Source: Deinococcus piscis
Lineage (GTDB): Bacteria; Deinococcota; Deinococci; Deinococcales; Deinococcaceae
Length of the DNA: 34,199 bases
Assembly: GCF_014653275.1 (NCBI RefSeq)
Contig: NZ_BNAL01000028.1
Coordinates: 1 to 34,199 of the forward strand
Reading direction: 5' to 3'
The translations under genes were made by a program, and so were the position numbers. The number at the start of each line of letters is the position of its first letter. Within the stretch, counting starts at the first letter, position 1. Below the pieces are notes generated by a model. That model had not been told where the DNA came from. It saw only the letters and a program-made list of their open reading frames with translations, and made no database searches. Below are positions 1 through 7,073 of the stretch, one piece after another.

Positions 1-2
1 CC

Positions 3-863
3 CGCAAGTCATTCCCATACCCAGCCGCCCCAACACGTTTCATCCTCTTATTATGTCAAATGCTCTATTGGGGCTTGCTGGCCCTCGCCGCCGCCAACGC
101 GCTGCTCAACACACTGATTTTTGCGGCTGGAAGTGCATTGGTGCCGCGCCTGGTGCCCGATGAGCTGCTGGCCCGCGCCAATGCACTCAACAGCGGAGTG
201 ATGATGGGCCTGCCCCTGGTGGGCCTCGGCCTCGGCGGGGTACTGCTGGGGCTGCTGTCACCCGCCAGCGTGTACCTCTGCGCCGTGCCGCTGCTGGCGT
301 TGGCTCCGCTGGCGGCTTTCTTTTTGCCCAAGCTAGCCGCGGCTGAGGCTAGAAAAGCCAGCGTGCTGGGCCTGTGGCACGACCTGCGGCGTGGCCTGCG
401 GACCATCTTTGGGCAGACCTTTCTGACAGCGTCGTTTGGGTTTTCTTTTGGCCTGAATATTGGGCTAAATGTGATGAATGCCCGCGCGCCTCTTGCGCTG
501 CGTAGCTCTGGCGGCGACATTCATGCCTACATCGTCTTTGAAGTGCTGGGCGCAGCGCTCGTGACGCTGGGACTACTGCCGATGCTGTCGGCGGCTGCGC
601 AGGCGTGGTGGGCAGGGGCCGTGTGCTTTGGCGTGGGTCTCGGCCTCGTCAGCGTGGCCACCACCACCCGCTCGCAGCAACTGGTGCCCACGGCTGAGCG
701 GGGCCGCACCATGGGTGCACTCATTGGCCTGAATGCACTGGGCCTGACCCTCGGCGCGGCGCTGGCCGCTTCAGCCCTATCCACACCCGCGCTGATGCTA
801 GGGCTGGCGCTTGGGCTGGGGGCAGCAGCGTGGGCGCTGGACAGGGCGGTGAGGGCAGGGTAG
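3..863 (+). CDS. MFS transporter, C-terminal portion (5' part absent from window)
   Basis: The protein carries the typical major facilitator middle segment, with PRLVPDELLARANALNSG after a transmembrane helix, followed by several more hydrophobic helices and a basic central loop around residues 90-120 counted from the ATG at 60. This is the membrane exporter family that moves small molecules or drugs by proton exchange; the substrate cannot be told. From the ATG at 60 it is 267 aa, against about 400 for the family, so helices 1-3 are missing. The frame is open from the ATG back to the window edge, but those 19 codons do not resemble MFS sequence, so the gene may either continue outside the window or be a 5'-truncated remnant. 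It converges on leuB with a 6-base gap. Confidence 0.7.
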   Translation, partial: RKSFPYPAAPTRFILLLCQMLYWGLLALAAANALLNTLIFAAGSALVPRLVPDELLARANALNSGVMMGLPLVGLGLGGVLLGLLSPASVYLCAVPLLALAPLAAFFLPKLAAAEARKASVLGLWHDLRRGLRTIFGQTFLTASFGFSFGLNIGLNVMNARAPLALRSSGGDIHAYIVFEVLGAALVTLGLLPMLSAAAQAWWAGAVCFGVGLGLVSVATTTRSQQLVPTAERGRTMGALIGLNALGLTLGAALAASALSTPALMLGLALGLGAAAWALDRAVRAG

Positions 864-869
864 GCCCCA

Positions 870-1904
870 CTACAGCGCCCGCAACACCGCCGCTGTCAGC
901 TCCTGCGTGCTGGCGGTTCCGCCCAGGTCGCGAGTCGGCTGCTCGCGCAGGGCCGTACGCACCGCCGCTTCTACCCGGTCTGCCTCGGCGCTGCGGCCCA
1001 GGCTGTAGCGCAGCAACATCGCCGCGCTGAGGATGGTGCCGCACGGATTGGCAACGCCCTGCCCCGCAATGTCAGGGGCGCTGCCATGAATAGGTTCGTA
1101 CAGGCCCGTGCCTGCGCCCAGGCTGGCCGAAGGCATCAGCCCCAGCGAGCCGGGCAGCACCGCCGCAAGGTCGCTCAGGATGTCGCCAAACAGGTTCTCG
1201 GTGAGCAGCACATCGTAGCGCTCTGGCTGCGTGACCAGCAGGGTCGCCACACTGTCCACGTACTCGTGGTTCAGGGTCACCCCAGGAAACGCCCGCGCCT
1301 GGGCCGTGACCGTGTCGCGCCACAGCTCACTGACTTCCAGCACATTGGCTTTATCCACGCTGGTCACTGCGCCCCGGCGCTCCTGCGCGGCCCGGAACGC
1401 GTGCTCGCCCACCCGCTCGATTTCGGCGCGGGTATAGCCGATGGTGTTGAAGGCGGCTTCCTCGCCCCGTTCACGGCGGGGATCAAAGTACGCGCCACCC
1501 AGCAGCTCACGCACAATCAGCAGGTCCACCCCGGCGGCAATTTCGGGGCGCAGCGGGCTGAGATGTTCCAGCCCCGGCATCACCTGCACCGGGCGCAGGT
1601 TGGCGAACACGCCCAGATGCTCACGCAGCCGCAGCAGCCCACTTTCGGGACGCTGCGGCCGGGGCAAGCGGTTCCAGGGGCTGTCTGGCGCACCGCCCAC
1701 CGTGCCCAGCAGCGCGGCGTCCGCTTCGACCAGGGCCGCCTGCGTGCTGGGCGGAAAGGGGTCGCCCTCGGCGTCATAGGCGCAGCCGCCAATCCGGCAT
1801 TCCTCTAGCGACAGGTCCGGAGCCACCTCGCGCAGCACGGCCAGCGCCGCGCCGATAACCTCGGGGCCGATGCCGTCGCCGGGCAGCACGGCGACCTTAG
1901 GCAC
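870..1904 (-). CDS. leuB: 3-isopropylmalate dehydrogenase
   Basis: LeuB oxidises and decarboxylates 3-isopropylmalate to 2-ketoisocaproate with NAD, the third step of leucine synthesis, in the cytoplasm. The sequence opens with [16 protein letters not shown], has the substrate-binding RELLGGAYF region, and later the family signature around [20 protein letters not shown] chose the GTG at 1904 because it gives 344 aa, close to the family length, places the conserved [13 protein letters not shown] at the N-terminus, and has GGAG seven bases upstream. A longer ATG-initiated version begins at 1949 but would overlap leuD heavily. The GTG overlaps the leuD stop by 8 bases, so translation is probably coupled. 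It is the last gene of leuCDB. Confidence 0.95.
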   Translation of the reverse strand: MPKVAVLPGDGIGPEVIGAALAVLREVAPDLSLEECRIGGCAYDAEGDPFPPSTQAALVEADAALLGTVGGAPDSPWNRLPRPQRPESGLLRLREHLGVFANLRPVQVMPGLEHLSPLRPEIAAGVDLLIVRELLGGAYFDPRRERGEEAAFNTIGYTRAEIERVGEHAFRAAQERRGAVTSVDKANVLEVSELWRDTVTAQARAFPGVTLNHEYVDSVATLLVTQPERYDVLLTENLFGDILSDLAAVLPGSLGLMPSASLGAGTGLYEPIHGSAPDIAGQGVANPCGTILSAAMLLRYSLGRSAEADRVEAAVRTALREQPTRDLGGTASTQELTAAVLRAL

Positions 1905-2607
1905 GGTCCGGCTCCGTGCCTGGCACTTCAGGTGATTCAGGAGATTCAAAGCTCTGGGCGTCGCCCTGCGGCTGCCCCGCGTGACCGTGCCCGGCCTGGG
2001 TGCTGGGGGTGTTCAGCGTCTCCCCTGCCAGAGCGGCAGCGTCCTGATCGCGCATGTACTCAAGCCAGCCGCCTGCTTCCCGCACCGCCAGCGCAAAGTC
2101 GGGCAGCGGGGTGAATCTCAGCTCGCGCCCCGTCGTTTCGTTGCGGATGGTGCCTGCCTCCAGGTCCAGCGTGGCCTCGTCGCCGTCGCTGAACAGCTCC
2201 GCGATGCCTTCGCATTCCAGCGCAGGAAAGCCGTTGTTGACCGCATTGCGGTAGAAGATACGGGCAAAGTTGGGAGCCAGCACCGCGCTGACGCCAGCAC
2301 CGCGCAGCGCCCAGACGGCGTGCTCACGGCTGGAACCACAGCCAAAGTCGGCCCCGGCAATGACGATGTCGCCTTTGCCCACGCGCTGCACGAACTCGGG
2401 GTCGTAGTCCTGCATGGCGTAGGGGGCCAGTTCTTCCTCACGGTCCGTGGTGAGGTAGCGGGCGGGGATAATTTCGTCGGTGTTGATGTGGTCGCGCCCA
2501 AACACATGCACTCGGGCGGTGCGGGTGGTCATGGGCTGGAGCGTCTGGGTCTGGGTTTGCGTCTCGCGGGCGGGGCGCTGCTGCGGGCCGGTGCGGGGGT
2601 TGGTCAT
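1897..2607 (-). CDS. leuD: 3-isopropylmalate dehydratase small subunit
   Basis: LeuD is the small (swivel-domain) subunit that pairs with LeuC to isomerise 2- to 3-isopropylmalate. The core contains [19 protein letters not shown] and [16 protein letters not shown], classic LeuD/homoaconitase small-subunit motifs. The start at 2607 is preceded by AAGGAG nine bases away; an ATG at 2532 gives the core start but has no ribosome site. The 236-aa product is longer than the compact ~165-200 aa form: it has a Thr/Gln-rich N-terminal arm of about 25 residues and a low-complexity tail of about 45 residues rich in Gly, Gln, Ser, Glu and Pro. That tail runs into the overlap with leuB. A related homoaconitase small subunit for lysine synthesis is possible by fold, but leuB and leuC neighbours favour leucine. 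Confidence 0.92.
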   Translation of the reverse strand: MTNPRTGPQQRPARETQTQTQTLQPMTTRTARVHVFGRDHINTDEIIPARYLTTDREEELAPYAMQDYDPEFVQRVGKGDIVIAGADFGCGSSREHAVWALRGAGVSAVLAPNFARIFYRNAVNNGFPALECEGIAELFSDGDEATLDLEAGTIRNETTGRELRFTPLPDFALAVREAGGWLEYMRDQDAAALAGETLNTPSTQAGHGHAGQPQGDAQSFESPESPEVPGTEPDRA

Positions 2608-2674
2608 GGGGCAAAGCTCCTTGGGTGAAGGGGACGTGGTAAGCGGGCATGAACTGGGCAAGCAGAAGGCAAGC

Positions 2675-3955
2675 TCAGTCCGCAGCTTCCGCCTGCATGG
2701 TGCGCGGATCGGTAATCACGCCAGTCACGGCGCTGGCGGCCACCGTTGCCGGACTCGCCAGGTAGATCTGGGCGGTGGGGTCACCCATACGGCCCACGAA
2801 GTTGCGGTTGCTGGAGCTGATACAGACATCGTTCGGCCCCAGCACGCCCGTATGCATGCCCAGACATGCGCCGCAGCTGGGGTACGACACCGTCGCCCCC
2901 GCATCCACGAAAATCTCCATCAGCCCTTCGACTGCGGCCTGCTTCCAGATGGCCTGGGTGGCGGGCACGATGATCATTTGTACCCCGTCGGCCACCCGGC
3001 GGCCACGCAGAATCTGCGCCACTTCGCGCAGGTCGCTGATGCGGCCATTGGTGCAGCTGCCCACATAGGCGTGAGTCACAGGAATGGCGTCTGTCCCGGC
3101 CACGCGCCCATTGCTGGGGATGTGCGGATAGGCCACGGTGGGCTGCACCTGCGAGGCGTCAATCTCGATGGTCACGGCGTAGCGGGCATCCGGGTCCGAC
3201 TGGTACTCGGTGTACTCGCCCGGCTCCACGCCGCGCACCCGCAGGTACTCGCGGGTGATGTCGTCCACCGCCACGATCCCGGTCTTGCCGCCCGCCTCAA
3301 TCGCCATGTTGGTCAGGGTGAAGCGGCCTTCCATATCCAGGCGGTCAATGTAGTCGCCCACCCACTCCATCACCATGTAGTTGGCTCCGTCCGCACCAAT
3401 CTGACGAATCACCTCCAGCACGATGTCTTTGGGAGTCACGCCGGGGCCGGCCTCGCCAATCACGCGAATCAGCATGGTTTCGGGCACCTTGAACCACACC
3501 CGGCCTGCGTAGATGGCCCCGGCCAGGTCAGTGCTGCCGACACCTGTGGCGAAGGCCCCCAGAGCGCCCGCGTTGCAGGTGTGGCTGTCGCCCGACACCA
3601 GCGTCTGCCCCGGCTTAATCAGGCCGCTGTTTTCGAGGACCACGTGGGCAATACCGCCGCGGCCCACGTCATAAAAGTGCCGGATGCCTTTGTCCTGCAC
3701 CCAGCTTTTGAGCTTCTGGTACATCTGCGCGGCTTTGATGTTCATGGCCGGAACCGAGTGGTCCGGCACTGCCACAATTTTTTCTGGGTCGAACACCCGG
3801 TCCATGCCGCGCTCTTCCAGCATGCGCAGCGCGGCGGGCGTGGTGATTTCGTGGCACAGCACCAGGTCAGTGGTGCACTCCAGCAACTCTCCGGGAGTGA
3901 CAGTCTCACGGCCAGCGTGCGCGGCCAGGATTTTTTCGGCGATAGTCGAGCCCAT
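2675..3955 (-). CDS. leuC: 3-isopropylmalate dehydratase large subunit
   Basis: LeuC is the 4Fe-4S aconitase-family subunit of isopropylmalate isomerase. The iron-sulfur ligands are visible as Cys301 (GSCTNGR) and Cys361/Cys364 (PSCGACLG); substrate-loop motifs include [19 protein letters not shown] near residue 122. The start at 3955 follows GAGGAG and gives 426 aa, the usual size for this two-subunit type; a longer ATG start at 4003 would include 16 residues that overlap the attenuator and look non-coding. It is the first structural gene of leuCDB, 67 bases ahead of leuD, and lies downstream of a leader peptide and terminator, so leucine-dependent attenuation is likely. A homoaconitase role cannot be excluded from sequence alone. 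Confidence 0.95.
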   Translation of the reverse strand: MGSTIAEKILAAHAGRETVTPGELLECTTDLVLCHEITTPAALRMLEERGMDRVFDPEKIVAVPDHSVPAMNIKAAQMYQKLKSWVQDKGIRHFYDVGRGGIAHVVLENSGLIKPGQTLVSGDSHTCNAGALGAFATGVGSTDLAGAIYAGRVWFKVPETMLIRVIGEAGPGVTPKDIVLEVIRQIGADGANYMVMEWVGDYIDRLDMEGRFTLTNMAIEAGGKTGIVAVDDITREYLRVRGVEPGEYTEYQSDPDARYAVTIEIDASQVQPTVAYPHIPSNGRVAGTDAIPVTHAYVGSCTNGRISDLREVAQILRGRRVADGVQMIIVPATQAIWKQAAVEGLMEIFVDAGATVSYPSCGACLGMHTGVLGPNDVCISSSNRNFVGRMGDPTAQIYLASPATVAASAVTGVITDPRTMQAEAAD

Positions 3956-4001
3956 AGGTACATCTCCTCGTGAGTGGTGAGCGAAAGAAGGGGCCTGATC
4001 C

Positions 4002-4037
4002 AAAAAACCGGCCCCAGCAACGCATCGCTGGGGCCAG
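4002..4037 (-). terminator. Intrinsic terminator / attenuator in leuC leader
   Basis: Read leftward, CTGGCCCCAGC (4037-4027) pairs with GCTGGGGCCGG (4018-4008; one G-U pair) around an 8-base loop, followed at once by six T residues (4007-4002). It lies after the leader peptide stop codon and 47 bases before leuC, the position expected for a transcription attenuator rather than an end-of-operon terminator. Confidence 0.88.
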
Positions 4038-4051
4038 AGCGCAGAGAAACG

Positions 4052-4117
4052 CTAGGACCCGGAAAGCCGCAGTAGGCGGACAGAGGCAAATGTTTGCTTG
4101 CGGGTCCAATCAGGCAT
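4052..4117 (-). CDS. leuC leader peptide (21 aa, Leu-rich end)
   Basis: A 21-codon ORF starts with ATG six bases after the -10 box TATAGT, so the mRNA probably begins at the A of the start codon (leaderless). Its second half reads S-V-R-L-L-R-L-S-G-S, with Leu codons CTA, CTG and CTT at positions 15, 16 and 18; CTA and CTT are uncommon in the GC-rich genes around it. GGACCCG at 4107-4101 can pair with CGGGTCC at 4061-4055, bracketing the Leu codons. The stop codon is 14 bases before the terminator stem. This is the arrangement of ribosome-mediated attenuation: slow decoding of Leu codons should change folding of the RNA upstream of leuC. Confidence 0.75.
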   Translation of the reverse strand: MPDWTRKQTFASVRLLRLSGS

Positions 4118-4123
4118 GCGAGG

Positions 4124-4152
4124 ACTATACCCATCCCTCCATATTTTGGCAA
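4124..4152 (-). promoter_or_regulatory. leuCDB promoter
   Basis: On the minus strand, -35 TTGCCA (4152-4147), a 17-base spacer, and -10 TATAGT (4129-4124). The leader peptide ATG begins six bases after the -10 box. The -35 lies inside one arm of the 10-bp inverted repeat shared with the leuA promoter. Confidence 0.8.
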
Positions 4153-4174
4153 GTGTAGAAGAAGACTTGCCAAA
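4145..4174. promoter_or_regulatory. 10-bp perfect inverted repeat between divergent leu promoters
   Basis: TTTGGCAAGT (4145-4154) and ACTTGCCAAA (4165-4174) are exact reverse complements separated by 10 bases. Each arm contains the TTGCCA -35 element of one of the two divergent promoters. It could be an operator for one regulator acting on both directions, or simply two abutting -35 elements that limit simultaneous polymerase binding. Confidence 0.75.
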
Positions 4175-4195
4175 TGCCTGACATTCGCTTAGGAT
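4167..4195 (+). promoter_or_regulatory. leuA promoter
   Basis: -35 TTGCCA (4167-4172), 17-base spacer, -10 TAGGAT (4190-4195). The leader ATG at 4203 begins seven bases after the -10 box. It mirrors the leuC promoter with the same -35 and the same spacer length. Confidence 0.78.
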
Positions 4196-4202
4196 GCCTT
4201 CT

Positions 4203-4247
4203 ATGTTCCAGACCGCCGACCAGCTCCTACGCTGCTGTTCTCCCTGA
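4203..4247 (+). CDS. leuA leader peptide (14 aa)
   Basis: The ORF encodes [14 protein letters not shown] and starts seven bases after the -10 box, so the transcript is probably leaderless. The two Leu codons are CTC and CTA; CTA is rare in the surrounding genes. The peptide ends 36 bases before the attenuator stem. TGTTCTCC (4236-4243), at the 3' end of this ORF, is an exact complement of GGAGAACA (4290-4297) in the terminator 5' arm and loop, so an alternative 8-bp pairing could block the terminator. A ribosome stalled on the Leu codons would cover part of that segment, so the exact switching mechanism is unclear. Confidence 0.68.
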   Translation: MFQTADQLLRCCSP

Positions 4248-4283
4248 GAGACAGTCGAGCGCCACAGTTTCGCGCCTCCCCTG

Positions 4284-4327
4284 CCCCCCGGAGAACACCC
4301 CACTTCTCCGGGGGGCCTTCTTTGTTC
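4284..4327 (+). terminator. Intrinsic terminator / attenuator in leuA leader
   Basis: CCCCCCGGAGAA (4284-4295) and TTCTCCGGGGGG (4304-4315) form a perfect 12-bp stem with an 8-base loop, followed by a T-rich tail ending CTTCTTTGTT. It sits between the leader peptide and leuA, 85 bases before the leuA start, with no complete gene upstream to terminate; an attenuator is the natural reading. Confidence 0.88.
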
Positions 4328-4411
4328 CGTGTCCGTCCACCGCGCTCACCTCTTCGCCTTCATCCCCGCTCAAGCATTCCCACTCAAGCATTTCCCCTTA
4401 AGGAGACCAAT

Positions 4412-5977
4412 ATGACCACTGCCCCCACTTTTCCAGCCGACCCCAACTACGTCCGCATCTTCGACACCACCCTCCGCGACGGTGAGCAAAGTCCCGGCGT
4501 GGCGCTCAATCACGCCCAGAAGGTAGAAATCGGCCAGCAACTCGCCCGCCTGGGCGTGGACATCATCGAAGCTGGGTTTCCCATTGCCAGCCCCGGCGAC
4601 CTCGAAGGCGTGCAGCGCATCGCCCGCGAGGTGCGCGGCCCGGTGATTGCGGCGCTGGCCCGCGCTGGCCGCGCCGACATCGAGGCGGCGGCGCGGGGCG
4701 TGGAAGCAGCGCAGCGCCCACGCATCCATACCTTCATCGCCACCAGTCCTATCCACATGGAAAAAAAGCTGAAGCTGACCCCCGATCAGGTGGTGGAGCG
4801 GGCGGTGCAGGCGGTGGAATATGCCCGCACTTTTGTGGACGATGTGGAATTCAGCGCGGAGGACGCCACGCGTTCGGACGCAGAGTTTATGATTCGGATT
4901 TTCCGGGCTGCGGCTCAGGCAGGCGCGACCACCATCAACGTGCCCGACACGGTGGGCTACACCACCCCGGAAGAAATCCGCGCCCTGTTCGCCCGGCTGC
5001 GGGCCGAACTGCCCGGCCACATCATCCTCTCGGCGCACTGTCACGACGACCTGGGCATGGCCGTCGCCAACTCCATCGCAGCAGCCGAGGGCGGAGCGCG
5101 GCAGATTGAATGCACCGTGAACGGCATCGGAGAGCGGGCGGGCAACGCCAGCCTGGAAGAAATCGTGATGGCCTTTCATACCCGCGCCGACGTCTACGGC
5201 TTTCAGACCGGCATCCAGACCCGCGAACTGTACCGCGCCTCACGCCTGGTCAGCCGCCTGAGCGGCATGCCGGTGCAGCCCAACAAGGCGGTGGTGGGCG
5301 ACAACGCCTTTGCCCACGAATCCGGCATTCACCAGGACGGAGTGCTCAAGGCCCGCGAAACCTACGAAATCATGAACGCCGAGCTGGTGGGCCGCGAAGC
5401 CGCCGTGATGGTGATGGGCAAGCACTCGGGCCGCGCCGCTTTCAGGGACGCACTCGAAAAACTGGGCTACAGCGACTTCAGCGACGAAAAAGTGCAGGGG
5501 CTGTTTGGCCGGTTCAAGGACCTGGCAGACCGCAAGGGCCAGCTGTACGCCGAAGACCTGCGCGCCCTGGTTGAGTCGCGCACCGACGTGCCGCAGACCT
5601 ACAGCCTGGAAGCGTTTCAGGTCACGTCCGGTATGAACGTCGAGCCGGTGGCTTTTGTGCGCCTGCACACGCCTGGGGGCAGCCGCAGCGCCACCGCCCA
5701 CGGCGACGGCCCCGTCGAAGCGACCTTTCAGGCCATCAGCGACATTACTGGCGTGCAGCCGGAGCTGGAAAAGTACCGCATCCAGTCGGTGACGCAGGGC
5801 GACGACGCCCTGGGCGAGGTGAGCCTCACCGTGCGGCACGGCGAGCAGTACCACAGCGGCGTGGGGGTCGCCACCGACATCGTGGAGGCCAGCGCCCGCG
5901 CCTGGCTGCGGGTCATCAACATGATCGAGGCCGGCATGGGCAAGGAGAAAGTCAGCGCCCAGGGGGGCACGCCCTAA
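4412..5977 (+). CDS. leuA: 2-isopropylmalate synthase
   Basis: LeuA condenses acetyl-CoA with 2-ketoisovalerate, the committed step of leucine synthesis. The catalytic barrel begins with the HMGL-like motif [13 protein letters not shown], has the metal-binding [13 protein letters not shown], and continues with [12 protein letters not shown] in the linker region. The C-terminal ~120 residues, with [16 protein letters not shown] and [12 protein letters not shown] segments, form the regulatory domain that binds leucine for feedback inhibition in this family. The ATG at 4412 follows AAGGAGA with a 5-base spacer and gives 521 aa, the family norm; an in-frame ATG at 4322 overlaps the attenuator tail and is rejected. 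It is divergent from leuCDB and controlled by its own leader peptide and attenuator. Confidence 0.96.
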   Translation: MTTAPTFPADPNYVRIFDTTLRDGEQSPGVALNHAQKVEIGQQLARLGVDIIEAGFPIASPGDLEGVQRIAREVRGPVIAALARAGRADIEAAARGVEAAQRPRIHTFIATSPIHMEKKLKLTPDQVVERAVQAVEYARTFVDDVEFSAEDATRSDAEFMIRIFRAAAQAGATTINVPDTVGYTTPEEIRALFARLRAELPGHIILSAHCHDDLGMAVANSIAAAEGGARQIECTVNGIGERAGNASLEEIVMAFHTRADVYGFQTGIQTRELYRASRLVSRLSGMPVQPNKAVVGDNAFAHESGIHQDGVLKARETYEIMNAELVGREAAVMVMGKHSGRAAFRDALEKLGYSDFSDEKVQGLFGRFKDLADRKGQLYAEDLRALVESRTDVPQTYSLEAFQVTSGMNVEPVAFVRLHTPGGSRSATAHGDGPVEATFQAISDITGVQPELEKYRIQSVTQGDDALGEVSLTVRHGEQYHSGVGVATDIVEASARAWLRVINMIEAGMGKEKVSAQGGTP

Positions 5978-6000
5978 ACCCAGCGCTGAAGGCAAAAGAT

Positions 6001-6034
6001 AGGGCCTGCGGAAAATGTGTACTCCGCAGGCCCT
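6001..6034. terminator. Terminator-like hairpin after leuA
   Basis: AGGGCCTGCGGA (6001-6012) and TCCGCAGGCCCT (6023-6034) make a perfect 12-bp stem with a 10-base loop, 24 bases after the leuA stop. The rightward tail ATTCTC is a poor U-tract; the leftward tail is CTATCTTTT, better for stopping transcripts from the FMN reductase gene. It may serve both directions. Its last base is the first base of the proposed -10 box of the next gene. Confidence 0.65.
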
Positions 6035-6045
6035 ATTCTCGGCTT

Positions 6046-6228
6046 ATGCCCAAAAAGCATGTCAATGGCAAAGCCACCCAGTTGCCCTCCGAGCGGGCCA
6101 GCAAGGTGTGCCCAGTGTACGGTCTGCCCTTTTCTTGGCGGCGCCGGTGGGAGCGCGACTGGGACAACGTGCGCTACTGCTCAGACCGCTGCCGAGCGGC
6201 AAAGGGACAGGCGGGACAAGCGCACTAA
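6046..6228 (+). CDS. DUF2256-like small protein with one zinc ligand missing
   Basis: A 60-aa basic protein whose core matches DUF2256, a short family with a CPxC...CxxxC pattern and the signature PFxWRxxWxxxWDxVxYCSxRCR. Here the core is [19 protein letters not shown] followed by [12 protein letters not shown]. Three of the usual four Cys remain; the second is Tyr (VCPVYG), a change explained by one G-to-A transition in TGC to TAC. The family's function is unknown. The ATG lies six bases after TATTCT (6034-6039), fitting a leaderless start. It is on its own between leuA and a leftward FMN reductase. Confidence 0.8.
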   Translation: MPKKHVNGKATQLPSERASKVCPVYGLPFSWRRRWERDWDNVRYCSDRCRAAKGQAGQAH

Positions 6229-6348
6229 AGAGCGTGACGCCACAGGGGGCGAACAAGGGCATGGTCAGCCCTGCTTGTCATTTCCCGAATGACTGTTGGC
6301 AGCGGCGCGGCATAGCTGCATCACGCTGTACTCCAGCTGGGCACACAA

Positions 6349-6825
6349 TTATGGATCATGGATGAGTCCATCCGGACCGAGGGCGCTGCGGGGAACAGGG
6401 AGAGGCAAGCAGGCGTCCTCAATCACCTGTGCCCCAACGTACCCCAGCACAAGCCGCAGGGAAGCATGGGCGTCTTTGGCCTCGGTGGGCGCAGTGGAGA
6501 CATTGATCCAGGCCACGGACTTGTCGTTCATCACCACGCTGCCCACCGTCCACTCCAGCAGATTTTTGAATGCTCCAGGGAGTGCGCCCGCGTATTCAGG
6601 GGTACACATCAGCACAGCGTCGGCTTCGGCCACCGCGCCGCGCAACTGCTGGACAGCGGGCGGCAGCGGGTCATGGTCCAGGTCAGGGCTGTAGTAAGGG
6701 AGGTGCTCTGTCCCACTGTAAATCCTCACAGATAGGCTGGCTGGGGCAAGCCGCTGGACCGTTTGGAGGGTGGCACCGTTCACCGACCCTTCCCGCAAGC
6801 TGCCACTCAGGAGCAAAAGGTTCAT
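6349..6825 (-). CDS. NAD(P)H-dependent FMN reductase family protein
   Basis: A 158-aa flavodoxin-fold protein. The N-terminal MNLLLLSGSLREGSVNG holds the phosphate-binding loop of this family (SGSxRxxSxN), and CTPEYAGALPGAFKNLLEW near residue 80-100 is the diagnostic TPEYxGxxPGxxKNxLxW segment that contacts the flavin ring. Members reduce FMN or use bound FMN to reduce quinones, azo dyes or chromate; the substrate cannot be predicted. The start at 6825 is preceded by TAGCCT (6838-6833) with a 7-base gap, suggesting a leaderless transcript; a longer ATG start at 6888 adds a non-conserved arm. Confidence 0.88.
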   Translation of the reverse strand: MNLLLLSGSLREGSVNGATLQTVQRLAPASLSVRIYSGTEHLPYYSPDLDHDPLPPAVQQLRGAVAEADAVLMCTPEYAGALPGAFKNLLEWTVGSVVMNDKSVAWINVSTAPTEAKDAHASLRLVLGYVGAQVIEDACLPLPVPRSALGPDGLIHDP

Positions 6826-6892
6826 GGCGCTCAGGCTAGAGGCTATGGCGCAGGCTGGGAAGAGAGCCTTTTCTCGCAGTTGGAGCACTGCT

Positions 6893-7030
6893 CTAGGGGA
6901 TTTGGAACAGCATCATGAAAGCCATCATTCCCAACCCCAGCAGAACCCGAACAGCCAGAGGGACCAGCAGCACGCTCAGGCCCAGGCGCAAGCGGGCGCT
7001 GGGTAGGTAGCGCAGCGCATAAAGGGCGGG
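6893..7030 (-). other. Short hydrophobic open frame, no clear start
   Basis: Between the reductase and the GDPD-hybrid gene the minus strand is open for 45 codons just after an in-frame TAG. It ends with a hydrophobic helix rich in Leu, Val and Met (SVLLVPLAVRVLLGLG, then MMAFMMLFQIP). There is no ATG in a useful place; TTG at 6991 or GTG at 6973 would give 32 or 26 aa. It may be a small membrane protein or a gene remnant. I do not recognise it. Confidence 0.22.
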
Positions 7031-7053
7031 CTACGTCCACACGCAGCCCGCCC
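7018..7053 (-). terminator. Terminator of the GDPD-hybrid gene
   Basis: Read leftward, GGGCGGGCT (7053-7045) pairs perfectly with AGCCCGCCC (7032-7024), then TTTATG follows. The stem starts 20 bases past the stop codon of the leftward gene at 7074. The T-tract is short. Confidence 0.62.
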
Positions 7054-7073
7054 CCTCCTCTGATGCAGTCCTC

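Noticed and set aside
2480..3973. 497-aa open frame on the plus strand over leuC/leuD
   Set aside because: His/Gly-rich shadow of the GC-rich minus-strand genes, with no motif and antisense to clear leuC.
4052..4303. 83-aa minus-strand frame starting at 4303
   Set aside because: It crosses the leuA promoter and leader; only its last 21 codons, after the leuC promoter, make sense as the leader peptide.
4203..4330. T-box riboswitch as an alternative for the leuA leader
   Set aside because: The T-box core (AGGGTGGNACCGCG) is not present, and the region from TSS to terminator is too short for a specifier domain.
6277..6293. GTCATT...AATGAC dyad after the DUF2256 gene
   Set aside because: Only 6 bp and without a T-tract; no function can be supported.
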